A stretch of DNA of 50,513 nt from CAVZLD01 sp964522605 (GTDB taxonomy: Bacteria; Planctomycetota; Planctomycetia; Pirellulales; Pirellulaceae): contig CAZFWV010000013.1 in assembly GCA_964522605.1 (NCBI GenBank), positions 1-50,513 of the forward strand. The letters are read 5' to 3'. The notes under the pieces were generated by a model. That model ran no database searches. It worked only from the letters and a program-made list of their open reading frames with translations, and was not told where the DNA came from. The position numbers and the translations under genes were made by a program. Below, piece by piece: positions 36,501 to 44,569 of the stretch; within the stretch, counting starts at the first letter, position 1; every line of letters begins with the position of its first letter.

Positions 36501-36888
36501 CTACATTGCATCGCGGCGCAACTTTCTACCGACGCTGCTAACGACGTTCGATTTCCCCACGCCCTTCACGACCGTTGGGCGTCGCAATGTGACCAACGTG
36601 CCCGCGCAGTCGCTGGCCATGATGAACGACCCGCTCGTCGCACAACAGGCGACAGTCTGGGCGGATCGAATCCTCCGCGAAATGCCCAACGCATCACCGG
36701 AAGAACGGCTCTCGCAAATGTTCCTCGAAGCATTTGCTCGAAAACCTCAATCTGCTGAAGTCGCAATTTTGACTGCGTCCCTGCAGGAGTTTGCTAAAGT
36801 CCATGGGTGCCAGATCGATGATGCGGCGGTTTGGTCCGACCTCGCACATTCTTTATTTGGCACGAGTGAATTCATCTATCTCCGATAA
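33565..36888 (+). CDS. Planctomycete cytochrome c / DUF1549 / DUF1553 protein
   Basis: About 1107 residues. Signal peptide MRRMMVRLLWAGLAVAFFL. The planctomycete cytochrome c module (PSCyt1) follows at about 30-130, with the haem site CVECH at 48-52 (FFEKRIRPVLAEHCVECHGP). DUF1549 lies at about 145-390 (ADAFVLAALEQQGL, LTGLPPSLEQV, FGERWARHWMDLVRYSES) and holds a second C-x-x-C-H motif, CARCHDHKFDPI. DUF1553 fills the C-terminal third (NPLTARVLVNRIWHHVFGRG, SHPELLDTLAWDF, NVPAQSLAMMNDP). Between them is a less conserved beta-rich region with a likely carbohydrate-binding role. The biochemical function is unproven. The protein is almost always paired with DUF1501, as here. The ATG at 33565 is preferred over GTG at 33541 because it starts the signal peptide; ATGs at 33574 and 33577 are also possible. 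Confidence 0.92.
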   Translation: MRRMMVRLLWAGLAVAFFLKSASGADDPRFAKLEFFEKRIRPVLAEHCVECHGPDAQESGLRVDHISFLTASASFGRPVVVGKPETSTLLIALEQSDPELKMPMDQPKLPPNVIADFRQWIIEGAAWPDESVPRTAIDESGFDLAERKAQQSWLWRVPQSKSPPQTSDPTWARDDADAFVLAALEQQGLKPASDAEASDWLRRVHFALTGLPPSLEQVQEFTRDSSWEAREQVVDQLLTSPHFGERWARHWMDLVRYSESRGHESDFPIANAWRYRDYLIQAFNLDVPYDQFVIEHLAGDLVDEPRRHPVTGANQSVLGTGWVFLGEEVHSPVNVRQDECDRTDNKIDVLSKTFLGLTVACARCHDHKFDPITQRDYYGLAGFVLSSNYRQVRFESMEHNRQIAMELDELTSVTRRKMATVLADALRPSVSSIAKQIANMLADPARVESHRREILEAAKESPESPLHFLLTVVENPSKREAFRDQWSQQQRLFESSKDVTETLVDYSNPDELWLQDGYSFGPRPQRPGDLLIGDAERPVAGVATYAAAVKNDFWDGLTIADGTEADSGSLAAQLRSGRMIRTRKVAAKSGRLFYLMSGEANVYAGVDSHIMIAGPLHGHLVRQVAGDWAWHQHDVAASEGSRVYVQFGAQPEKPLAIRKVVVADVAPQLVEPPNAVLRSLAESDELATVDALLWAFQNELLIMLDRLAAGTLTADQDARARAELLSWVLATPELFPIDEAHGQALSDLAATYRTKRQQLQTQVHTVSATAAAWMDGNGLNENVLLRGRAAMPDAEAPRQLPEVFDPVTPIRSQTSGRLELAKQIASVENPLTARVLVNRIWHHVFGRGIVATVDNFGYLGERPSHPELLDTLAWDFMHRHAWSMKALIRRLVLSRSFAMSSQPAGTDDERADPNNVWLHRMPIRRLEAEVIRDALLAVSGRLDPTLLGRPVPVQHTEFVVGRGRPDESGPLDGAGRRTVYIASRRNFLPTLLTTFDFPTPFTTVGRRNVTNVPAQSLAMMNDPLVAQQATVWADRILREMPNASPEERLSQMFLEAFARKPQSAEVAILTASLQEFAKVHGCQIDDAAVWSDLAHSLFGTSEFIYLR

Positions 36889-36999
36889 ATACAATTTCTT
36901 GTTCGAGCAAATTGATTGGGAGTCTCCGAAAGACTTCCTGGAAGAACATTGGAAAAGTCTCCGACACGTTCCTGCCTGTTGGCCCGAAGGTTTTCACCA

Positions 37000-38415
37000 A
37001 TGCCCCATATGAATCTATCCAGACGCGAACTCTTGACTCGTGCGTCCTGCGGCTTCGGAGCCGCTGCGCTGGCTGCACTGCTGGCCAACGAAGCGTCACC
37101 GGCAGCCTTTCACTTGCAGCAGAGACCGCGCGTTCGCAGCGTGATATTCCTGTTCATGGAAGGAGCGGTCTCGCAGATCGATTCATTCGATTACAAATCA
37201 GATTTGGAAAAATACAACGGTCGGAATCCACAGGAAGTCATCGGAAAGTTGGAGAAGACTCAGTTCGCCGACATCGGCAAGGTGCTCGCTTCGCCGTGGA
37301 AGTTCCAGCAGTGCCGCCAATCAGGTCTGTGGGCCAGCGATCTTTTCCCTCACATCGCCGGCCGAGATGGTCGCCCCGGCATCCTGAATGAGATCTGCAT
37401 GCTCAAGTCGATGACCTCCAAATTTCCGGAACACACATCGGCCAACTATTTTCTTCACAGTGGGCACGGATTGCAGGGACGTCCCAGCATGGGGGCGTGG
37501 GTCACGTATGGGTTGGGGAGTGAGAACGACAACCTGCCGGGGTTCGTGGTATTGAATGGTGGCCAGATTCCATCGGGCGGTCTGGATAACTTCTCCAGTG
37601 GATTCCTGCCGGCCGTGCATCAGGGCTCACTGCTGAACGCAATTGGTACTCCGTTGGCGAACATTCGCCCCCAACAGCAATCGCCCGCGCAGCAGCTCGC
37701 ACAGCGGAACCTTGTCCGGCAACTTAATCAGCAGTCGCTGTTCAGTAGAGGGCCATCAGACGCACTCGAATCGGCGATTCGGAATTACGAACTTGCTGCA
37801 CACATGCAAGTTGCCGTGCCAGAATTGATGGACATCGAAGGCGAGTCCCAGGAAACGCAACGATTGTACGGAGTCGATTCAGCCAATCCGCACACGGCGA
37901 CCTATGCACGGCAGTGCTTGATTGCGAGGCGGCTGGTTGAGCGTGGTGTGCGATTCATCGAGCTGACGATTCCCATGACAGACGGCTACCAGCGGTGGGA
38001 CGCCCATGGCGACCTGCGGGGCAATCACAGCCGAAACGCTCTGGCTGTGGATCAGCCGATCGCCGGGCTGATTCTCGATCTGAAACGCCGCAGTTTGCTC
38101 GATGAAACACTCGTGATCTGGGGCAGCGAGTTCGGTCGAACCCCCTTTGCGCAAGGAGCTGACGGCCGCGATCACAACGAGTTTGGATTCACCATGTGGC
38201 TAGCCGGAGGAGGAGTGAAACGAGGCTTTTCCTACGGCAGCACGGACAACTGGGGGTACAAGGCCGTCGAAAAGCCGCTCGAAATCCACGACCTGCACGC
38301 AACGATGCTGCATCTGCTGGGAATCGATCACACCGAATTGACCTATCGTTTCGGCGGTCGGGACATTCGATTGACCGACGTGCGAGGTCAGGTCATCGAA
38401 GAAATCCTGAGTTAA
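37000..38415 (+). CDS. DUF1501 protein with Tat signal
   Basis: 471 residues. The N-terminus MPHMNLSRRELLTRASCGFG carries a twin-arginine motif (SRRELL), so the protein is exported folded. The start at 37000 has GAAGG 9 bases upstream; the frame is open back to 36916 without support. The DUF1501 fold is a relative of the alkaline phosphatase/sulfatase superfamily: VRSVIFLFMEGAVSQIDSFD near the start, EHTSANYFLHSGHGLQGRPS, then LVIWGSEFGRTPFAQG and GRDHNEFGFTMWLAGGGVK near the end. It follows the cytochrome c/DUF1549/DUF1553 gene by 111 bases, the standard planctomycete pair. The pair is thought to work together in the periplasm on complex substrates, but the reaction is not known. Confidence 0.93.
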   Translation: MPHMNLSRRELLTRASCGFGAAALAALLANEASPAAFHLQQRPRVRSVIFLFMEGAVSQIDSFDYKSDLEKYNGRNPQEVIGKLEKTQFADIGKVLASPWKFQQCRQSGLWASDLFPHIAGRDGRPGILNEICMLKSMTSKFPEHTSANYFLHSGHGLQGRPSMGAWVTYGLGSENDNLPGFVVLNGGQIPSGGLDNFSSGFLPAVHQGSLLNAIGTPLANIRPQQQSPAQQLAQRNLVRQLNQQSLFSRGPSDALESAIRNYELAAHMQVAVPELMDIEGESQETQRLYGVDSANPHTATYARQCLIARRLVERGVRFIELTIPMTDGYQRWDAHGDLRGNHSRNALAVDQPIAGLILDLKRRSLLDETLVIWGSEFGRTPFAQGADGRDHNEFGFTMWLAGGGVKRGFSYGSTDNWGYKAVEKPLEIHDLHATMLHLLGIDHTELTYRFGGRDIRLTDVRGQVIEEILS

Positions 38416-38461
38416 ACGCGTCTGCGCGGGATAGGAAGCAAAGAGTGTTCCGGCAGCGGTC

Positions 38462-38496
38462 CTTCGCATCGTCGAAGTTCAGACATTCGTGTCTGA
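38462..38496. terminator. Two hairpins between convergent genes
   Basis: CTTCG/CGAAG (38462-38477) is followed by the perfect stem TCAGACA/TGTCTGA (38479-38496) with a TTCG loop on the plus strand. The second stem includes the stop codon of the minus-strand gene. They lie 46 bases after the DUF1501 stop codon. There is no T-run, so a bidirectional terminator role is tentative. Confidence 0.4.
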
Positions 38497-40038
38497 GATG
38501 TTGTCCCACGTCAACCCAATCTTATGCACAGCGTACTCGATCTCGCGCAGGTAATCGCCATACACCATCATCCAATGCGAATCACGTGCCTCGGGAATCA
38601 GCCTGCGCCAGTTGCCCTGGATTTCCACGTCTTGCTGGCTGCGGCAAATTGCGAAGCACGGATTGTCTCGCACGACTGCTTTGATACCAACCCAGCGCGC
38701 TGTGCTGTATTCGGGGCTGATCGCGCACACCTGCTGGCCGATCGGCATCTCGACCTTCGGCGCAGCACCAAAATCGGATTCGTAATGAGTCATGATTCGC
38801 ACGGGTTCGTAGTTTTTTCGGTCCATCCGACGCGGCGCCGTACAATGGGCGCAGGTCACTATGGCCTGATGCGGAAACGTTGAATTGTGCATGAACACGG
38901 GTTTCCCAGAGATATAGTGCAGCAGGATCCCCGCCGGTACGACCACGAAATCGGATTCGCATAGAGCGATGAAGCCTTCGTCGTTGAGCCAGCTGAGAGG
39001 CATGCAGGCGGTCGTGTTGGAGACTGAGAGGATCGTCCCCATGCATTGGTTGATGGTGATCGCGGGCGCATTGTGTTCCTGAAGCCACTGCCGAAAGACC
39101 GTGTAGAGTGCGAATGCCCTCGTCACGAACTCCTTCTTTGTCTCCAAACGTGTGCCGGGCATCGCCAGGTATCGATCGGTCCAGGCAATGCTTTGCTGTT
39201 GGAATTCATCATCGGCTGCCAATGCCGTGAGGCGTGCCGCCAGATCGTCGTAGCGAACGTCGACGATGTCAAGTTTGTAACGCTGGCGTGCCACATCTGG
39301 CGCTTTGGGATCCCACTTTCCCATGGGGCCGCCCAGCGCCAGAACACGCTGACCCACGAAATTCTGAAGGCCATATAACGCGCGCAGTCGCCAAAGTACC
39401 TCGTCGTAGTCGTCCACGACCACGTCATCGAGCGTCACGGGTCCGTGGTTTTCCGCATTGTTCTGGCCGAACAATGCTGGCGAAGGGACCTGGAAGTGGC
39501 GCACTCCCAAGCACTCGTAGCCATAGTACGTCGGTCCGGATTTGTGACGGACGAAGATGACCGTGTCCCGTTGCGGATCCGCCGCGCAGCACGGCCGAAA
39601 TAAGGAAGCGTTCGACGCGGCATAGAGTAGGACGACATCGAATTCCGCTTGCTGGACACTTGCCGCCTGTTGGAGCGTCGTGACCTTGCGCAGCGGCAGG
39701 ATTTCCAGCGGAAAATCCGCCTTGATTGAGAGCTCCTTCAACTCGCCAGATATCCGTCGCACTTCGTCGACGGCGGCTTCCTCGTTAATGATTTCACTCC
39801 ATGATCGCCAGGAGGTTTTTTCACGCCGCGACATCAGCGCATGGGCGAGTACCGGCTGTACACGCAATGGGCGTCCCGTAATCCGTGGCGGTTTATCTGG
39901 ATCCCAGGGCTCGATGTCGTTGGCATCAGACGCACGTCCCGCGGAAGCTGCCAGCACACTTCCTGTCAAGGCTGCCGTGCTGAGGACGCCGAATTGGCGA
40001 CGATCCATACAGTGTTCGCACATAGCCAGATGCTCCAT
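38479..40038 (-). CDS. Tat-exported sugar-isomerase-like protein
   Basis: 519 residues. A twin-arginine signal (MDRRQFGVLSTAALTGSVLA) begins at residue 11, so ATG at 40008 is a possible alternative start. The first 10 residues contain the odd Cys pair CEHC. The body has the outline of the L-fucose/L-arabinose isomerase fold: an N-terminal Rossmann-like part (AEFDVVLLYAA, VIFVRHKSGPTYYGYECLG), a middle part with VLALGGPMGKWDPKA and KLDIVDVRYDDL, and a C-terminal half with TINQCMGTILSVSNTTACMP and PVFMHNSTFPHQAIVTCAHC. Related planctomycete proteins are usually called sugar isomerase or hypothetical. Enzyme activity is not established, and a periplasmic isomerase would be unusual. The gene is convergent with DUF1501 and divergent from the M55 peptidase gene. 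Confidence 0.75.
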   Translation of the reverse strand: MEHLAMCEHCMDRRQFGVLSTAALTGSVLAASAGRASDANDIEPWDPDKPPRITGRPLRVQPVLAHALMSRREKTSWRSWSEIINEEAAVDEVRRISGELKELSIKADFPLEILPLRKVTTLQQAASVQQAEFDVVLLYAASNASLFRPCCAADPQRDTVIFVRHKSGPTYYGYECLGVRHFQVPSPALFGQNNAENHGPVTLDDVVVDDYDEVLWRLRALYGLQNFVGQRVLALGGPMGKWDPKAPDVARQRYKLDIVDVRYDDLAARLTALAADDEFQQQSIAWTDRYLAMPGTRLETKKEFVTRAFALYTVFRQWLQEHNAPAITINQCMGTILSVSNTTACMPLSWLNDEGFIALCESDFVVVPAGILLHYISGKPVFMHNSTFPHQAIVTCAHCTAPRRMDRKNYEPVRIMTHYESDFGAAPKVEMPIGQQVCAISPEYSTARWVGIKAVVRDNPCFAICRSQQDVEIQGNWRRLIPEARDSHWMMVYGDYLREIEYAVHKIGLTWDNISDTNV

Positions 40039-40081
40039 GTAACCTTGCCACGCCTCTCCGCGGAACGCGGGACAGTACTCT

Positions 40082-40111
40082 ATTGTGCAGCTTTTTATTG
40101 TGCAGCTTTTT
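40082..40111. repeat. 15-bp direct repeat upstream of the isomerase-like gene
   Basis: ATTGTGCAGCTTTTT occurs twice with no gap (40082-40096 and 40097-40111), 43 bases upstream of the ATG at 40038. A partial match (TTGTGCAGCTT) recurs downstream of the M55 gene at about 41263. It could be an operator or a simple slippage duplication. Confidence 0.6.
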
Positions 40112-40146
40112 GAAGGCGAAATCTACTTCCGCTGAGATCAGAACAC

Positions 40147-40247
40147 ATTTTCAAAACCATCATTCGGGAGGGCGAGGCTCCTGCCGAGCCTGGATTCGTC
40201 GCGTATCTGGCTCGGCCGGAGCCTCGCACTCCCAGTTTTGAAACTGG
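40147..40247. repeat. REP-like hairpin repeat, copy 2
   Basis: Inner arms GAGGGCGAGGCTCCTGCCGA and its near complement (ending GCCTCGCACTC), outer arms TTTTCAAAAC and GTTTTGAAA. It has the same plan as 3421-3522, with changes mainly in the loop. It lies between two divergent genes, so it is not a terminator. Confidence 0.82.
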
Positions 40248-40400
40248 CTCGAGTATAGTGTGGTGATCGGAGTAGGATAGTAACTCAGATGACCTGCCAA
40301 ATCGCCAGGATTGGAGGGCAATGATGATTCCCGCGCGTCATGACGCAAAGTTGTGGGCCTCGGCGATCCGAGGCGACAACGAAAAACTGACCTTTCTCTC

Positions 40401-40405
40401 AGGAG
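40401..40405 (+). promoter_or_regulatory. Ribosome binding site of the M55 gene
   Basis: AGGAG lies 8 bases before GTG at 40414. It supports that start, which also begins a proper signal peptide, over the longer frame from ATG at 40321. Confidence 0.7.
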
Positions 40406-40413
40406 CCCACATC

Positions 40414-41256
40414 GTGTGTCTTAACCGACTTGCCCAATGGTGTGTTGCAGCGATATTGACCGCCGCGACGGCCAACGCCCAGCCACCTGCCCAACTGAAG
40501 ATCTACATCAACACGGACCTGGAAGGTGCCAGTGGCGTCTATCAGTTCGCCCAGACTCGCGAGCCCGGCACCGCCTTAAACCGTGAGGCCTGCGAGTATC
40601 TGATGGACGACATCGCTGCGGTTGTGAGCGGACTGCGTGACGCGGGTGTTGCCAAGATCGTCGTGCTTGACGGCCACGGGTCCGGAGCGGTAATCCCGCA
40701 CCGTATGGTTCCCGGAGCAAAATACATTACCGGTAAGCCACGCCCGGGTCCGCTCACCGGTCTCGACGATACTTTCGACGGCATGATCATGCTCGGCTTC
40801 CACGCGATGATGGGTACTTCCGACGGAGTCCTCAACCACACCCAGTCGTCGAAAACGGAGAACCGTTACTGGTACAACGGAGTTGAATCGGGAGAACTTG
40901 CGCAGAACGCGGCCATTGCCGGCCACTTCGGCGTGCCAACGATTATGGTCACCGGCGACGAAGCGACCTGCCGCGAAGCGCGCACGTTTTTCGGTGAGGA
41001 CTGTGTGACGGTGGCCGTCAAGCAGGGGCTCTCACGTGAGGCAGCCGTACTCCTTCCGATGGAAGAAACCCGGCAAATGCTTTACGAAGGCGCGAAGCGG
41101 GCCGTGGCTGCAATCCCGAAGTGCCATCCCTACAAACTCCAACTGCCGATTCAGGCTCGAAAGCAATATCTGCAGCTCGACTCGCCCTCTAACCCAGGTA
41201 CGCTCATTACGAAGGAAGCCGAAATCCTCGACGCCTTGCATATCCTGGACCTGTAA
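40414..41256 (+). CDS. Secreted M55-family D-aminopeptidase
   Basis: 280 residues from GTG at 40414, chosen for its AGGAG site and because a signal peptide follows at once (MCLNRLAQWCVAAILTAATA). The mature protein has the M55/DppA pattern: KIYINTDLEGASGV (the D-x-E-G metal ligands), VLDGHGSG, IMLGFHAM (His ligand), NHTQSSK, GELAQNAAIAGHFGVP and VTGDEA. The C-terminus matches the family in length. DppA-type enzymes are zinc aminopeptidases that release D-amino acids from short peptides, and the Bacillus enzyme is cytoplasmic. An exported version could act on peptidoglycan-derived D-peptides; this is inference. The only neighbour on this strand is 370 bases downstream, so it is probably a single-gene unit. 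Confidence 0.88.
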   Translation: MCLNRLAQWCVAAILTAATANAQPPAQLKIYINTDLEGASGVYQFAQTREPGTALNREACEYLMDDIAAVVSGLRDAGVAKIVVLDGHGSGAVIPHRMVPGAKYITGKPRPGPLTGLDDTFDGMIMLGFHAMMGTSDGVLNHTQSSKTENRYWYNGVESGELAQNAAIAGHFGVPTIMVTGDEATCREARTFFGEDCVTVAVKQGLSREAAVLLPMEETRQMLYEGAKRAVAAIPKCHPYKLQLPIQARKQYLQLDSPSNPGTLITKEAEILDALHILDL

Positions 41257-41624
41257 CTCGGTTGTGCAGCTTCGTTCTTGCTCCCACTTGGAGGTCGGTT
41301 CTGACCCAAGGTCAATCAGCGCCTTCTCACCGTCAGGTCCTTCGACAAAGAACGAATAGAACGCGAAAGACTGTCCATCAGCATACTTCGAATTGCCCGT
41401 GTCTTAAACTCCCGTGATCGATTCTCCGGCGGTTCGCATCGGTTCATCATGCTGACGCTGCATCCCTTTCGATTCACTGCGACGCTGCCCCAGCCCCTCC
41501 TTGAAAGAGAGGAGGACTTTTGCGACAAAGCTTAGCGTTCACACACAGGCCTCGCTGTCGTCAAGAGGCTCCGATGCCAGGCACTGCCTAATCGTTGTTC
41601 TTTCCCGTCTACGGCGCGAATCCC
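41257..41624. other. Gene-free stretch
   Basis: About 370 bases with no domain-bearing frame. A partial match (TTGTGCAGCTT) to the 15-bp repeat at 40082 lies near 41263. I see no terminator or promoter I can support. Confidence 0.45.
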
Positions 41625-43034
41625 ATGGAATTCTTTCCCTTTTTCTTGATCCTGTTGTTTCTGGGCTTCTTCGTTGCGTTTGGAATTAAGAATTCGAAAA
41701 AGGTGAATCAAGCATGGGCGACGGCGGCTCGAGAGCATGGCCTGCGTTGTTCGCCCGGTAACCTTTTTTCTGGCCCGAAGCTGACAGGGACCATCGCTGG
41801 GATCCACGTCGTTGTGGATACCTTTCGCCGATCGTCGGGTAAGAATTCGAGAACCTATACGCGATATCGCGCGCACTTTCCGCGGCCTCTTGGATTGGGA
41901 CTTCGCCTCACGCAGGAAGGGCTGTTCTCGGGTGTATCCAAGTTCTTCGGCCGTCAGGATATTCAGGTGGGCGACCGGATCTTCGATCAGACAATGTTGA
42001 TTCAAGGAACGCACGAAGATGCAGTACGCGCATTCTTAACACCTGCCAGGCGGATGAGAATTCAGCGGTTCATGATCCGGCTTCCGGGGAGCACGATTCA
42101 TGACAGTTCCATTGAACACGTAAGCGGGGGCATGAATTCGCAATCCGCATCCATCGTTCGCACCGTTGAGTGGATGGTGCGACTTGCGACGCATCTCACG
42201 GAGGATTTGGATGACGATGGGCAACTGCAGGAAGCGATGCGACTTCAAAATGAAGGAGATCCTGCGGCGGCACTGGAAATCATTGATGCCGTGGTCGTCC
42301 ACAAGCAGAATTCGGTATCGCAGGCTGACAAGTCACGTGGTTTTCTGAACGCAGCAATCGAGGAACGCCGACTGCAGGGCGAGCTTCGCTACATGGCTGG
42401 CAAACGTGAATTAGCCCACAGGTCGTTCCGCGAGGCACAATCCGTGGATCCTGACGACAAAGAGATTGCCGAGTGGCTCGAGTTAACGAAGCCGACCGAT
42501 CCAACCGAGAAGCGTACCGACGACCACGTGACAAGTCGGAATGTTCTGCCGTCGTCTACGCCGATTGAGGGAATCCGGAAGGAGACGGAAATTCCTGAGC
42601 GATCCAAGCCAGAGTCGCTCGCTGACGTCGCTTCGGATACCGCTCCGGAATCGACCAATACCGGTCTTCAGCAAAGACAGGTGTGCGACGCTCTGTTCGG
42701 TGATTCCACGCGAAGTTTCGATGTAAACAGACGATTTGAGAGTGATTACAAAGGACACCGCGTTCATTGGCAGGGAGAACTACAAAAAGTTGAGCGAAAC
42801 TACTCGGACTTCATCTTCGCCGATTCCTCCGGCGCAAAAGCCACGTTCAAGATCGAAGAGTGGCAATCGCCCTACTTCGGAACGGATGCTGTACTTGCCG
42901 TGGTGCATTTGCCGGAATCCGCGATCGAGCGACTGAAACCGCAGATCGGCACGCAGCTCCACTTCCGCGGAACCCTGGTGAAGGTCGACGGGCTCATGAA
43001 GAACATCTATCTGGACCATGGGGAGGTCGGTTGA
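41625..43034 (+). CDS. Membrane-anchored protein of unknown function
   Basis: About 469 residues, not recognised. A single N-terminal transmembrane helix (MEFFPFFLILLFLGFFVAFG) acts as anchor. Residues about 30-160 form a basic domain (GIHVVVDTFRRSSGKNSRTY, then HFPRPLGLGLRLTQEGLFS). Residues about 190-290 look like a TPR-type helical region (EAMRLQNEGDPAAALEIIDA, LAHRSFREAQSVDPDDKEIA). A low-complexity acidic/proline linker follows at about 295-370. The last 100 residues are a beta-rich module (YKGHRVHWQGELQKVERNYS, GTQLHFRGTLVKVDGL) that could be an OB-fold. The ATG at 41625 is preferred over TTG at 41595 because it directly starts the helix. The next gene begins 105 bases downstream and could be co-transcribed. 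Confidence 0.75.
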   Translation: MEFFPFFLILLFLGFFVAFGIKNSKKVNQAWATAAREHGLRCSPGNLFSGPKLTGTIAGIHVVVDTFRRSSGKNSRTYTRYRAHFPRPLGLGLRLTQEGLFSGVSKFFGRQDIQVGDRIFDQTMLIQGTHEDAVRAFLTPARRMRIQRFMIRLPGSTIHDSSIEHVSGGMNSQSASIVRTVEWMVRLATHLTEDLDDDGQLQEAMRLQNEGDPAAALEIIDAVVVHKQNSVSQADKSRGFLNAAIEERRLQGELRYMAGKRELAHRSFREAQSVDPDDKEIAEWLELTKPTDPTEKRTDDHVTSRNVLPSSTPIEGIRKETEIPERSKPESLADVASDTAPESTNTGLQQRQVCDALFGDSTRSFDVNRRFESDYKGHRVHWQGELQKVERNYSDFIFADSSGAKATFKIEEWQSPYFGTDAVLAVVHLPESAIERLKPQIGTQLHFRGTLVKVDGLMKNIYLDHGEVG

Positions 43035-43128
43035 CGCCTCCCACTTTGCCATCGTTGTCGAGGATGGTGACGGAATGAGGGGAAGCGTAAAATGGCACGG
43101 CTTGGACGAGAAACACCGAGTAACAATC

Positions 43129-43133
43129 GGAGG
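43129..43133 (+). promoter_or_regulatory. Ribosome binding site of the DUF4832 gene
   Basis: GGAGG lies 5 bases before the ATG at 43139. Confidence 0.7.
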
Positions 43134-43138
43134 CCGCG

Positions 43139-44569
43139 ATGAATGTATTTCACTGGATCTCGTTCGGACTGCTGATGCTCCCGGTGATCAGGGTCTGCAA
43201 TGCGGACGAGGATTGCGTCGTTCATCCGATTGATCAGGGAACTGCGTTGGTCAACCCTGCAATGGGCTGGACGATGCATTTCTACTCCAACATCCCAGCG
43301 AATTACGGTTCGCGACTTTCCCCGGCCGACACCGTGGATGATTTCCCGGGATTGTCAACGGTCTATCTGCGCATCCCCTGGGCCTACATCGAACCACAGG
43401 AGGGACGTTTCAACTGGCCGATTCTCGACACGCCTGCACAGCGCTGGATTGCCAAAGGGAAACGAATCGCCTTGCGACTGACCTGTTCGGAGAACTGGAT
43501 GCGATTCGCCACGCCGGAATGGGTCAAAGACGCTGGCGCCAAGGGGACCTTTTACACACACGGCAAAGGGCGCGATCCCAACGGGGCCGCCTGGGATCCG
43601 TTTTTCGACGATCCGGTCTTTCTGAAGAAGCTCGATGCGTTTCTGGCCGCTGCGGGAGCTCGCTACGACGGAAATCCGAATGTGGAGTTCATCGATGTGG
43701 GTACCTATGGACTGTGGGGCGAAGGGCACACGTTCATGAGTAGCCAACAGGACGAATTCGAGATCAAGAAGACGCACATCGATCTGCACCTGAAGCATTT
43801 CCCCAACACGTTGCTGTGTATCAGCGACGATTTTGCCGGACACGACAAGCCGGGCGCGCGGTTCCCCATTACCGACTATGCCTTGTCCAAGGGGGTGTCC
43901 ATCCGAGACGACAGCATCCTGGTGCAGCCGCCTCCTCGATCCTGGTATCACTCCGAGATGGCCCAGGCTTTCTGGCCGAAGTTACCGGTGATCCTGGAGC
44001 ATCAACATTATGGGCCGTCCAAGCAGAATGGTGCCTGGGATGCCAATCGGCTGGTGCGGTCCGTCGAGGACTACCATGCGTCGTTCATGTCAATTCACTG
44101 GTGGCCCAGAGAGTTGCTGGAAGAGAATCGCGAGGCGATCGCCAGGATCAATCAGCGGATGGGATACCGTTTGATGCCAACTCAAGTCAGTTGGCCGCGC
44201 ATGATTACGCTCGGCCAGTCGTTCACCGTGCGATGGACGTGGGCCAACAAAGGCGTTGCTCCCTGCTATCCCGGTGGCTACCCCGCCCTCACGCTGAAAG
44301 ACGATCAGGGCGGGATTGTGTCGGTGCTGAGTGAGGAATCGTTCAACGTGCGAGACCTAGAAACAGGACCGATGGAAGATGTTCCTCTGACGAAACTGGA
44401 CAGTACGTTTGTTGTCGGTCTTGTTGCACCAACCACACATCCCGGTTCCGTCGATGTGTACGTCTCCGTCGGCGATCGCGACGGTACACCGCGGATTGCC
44501 CTGCCCTTGGCGGAGGATGACGGCCAGCATCGATATCGCGTGGGCTCAACAACATTGCGTCTCCCTTAG
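43139..44569 (+). CDS. DUF4832-type glycoside hydrolase-like protein
   Basis: 476 residues with a signal peptide (1-22, ending CNA). The N-terminal two thirds form a TIM-barrel: NPAMGWTMHFYSN, LSTVYLRIPWAYIEPQEGRF (the beta-4-type start of GH-like barrels), RIALRLTCSE, and VEFIDVGTYGLWGEGH with Glu 195 as likely acid/base. PVILEHQHYG (Glu 287) would fit the nucleophile. The last 130 residues are a DUF4832-like beta-sandwich (FTVRWTWANKGVAPCYPGGY). The family is found in polysaccharide-degrading bacteria, but few members are characterised and the substrate is unknown. With the sulfatase and the hydrolase at 14035 it supports a glycan-breakdown theme. The start is well supported by GGAGG. Confidence 0.85.
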   Translation: MNVFHWISFGLLMLPVIRVCNADEDCVVHPIDQGTALVNPAMGWTMHFYSNIPANYGSRLSPADTVDDFPGLSTVYLRIPWAYIEPQEGRFNWPILDTPAQRWIAKGKRIALRLTCSENWMRFATPEWVKDAGAKGTFYTHGKGRDPNGAAWDPFFDDPVFLKKLDAFLAAAGARYDGNPNVEFIDVGTYGLWGEGHTFMSSQQDEFEIKKTHIDLHLKHFPNTLLCISDDFAGHDKPGARFPITDYALSKGVSIRDDSILVQPPPRSWYHSEMAQAFWPKLPVILEHQHYGPSKQNGAWDANRLVRSVEDYHASFMSIHWWPRELLEENREAIARINQRMGYRLMPTQVSWPRMITLGQSFTVRWTWANKGVAPCYPGGYPALTLKDDQGGIVSVLSEESFNVRDLETGPMEDVPLTKLDSTFVVGLVAPTTHPGSVDVYVSVGDRDGTPRIALPLAEDDGQHRYRVGSTTLRLP

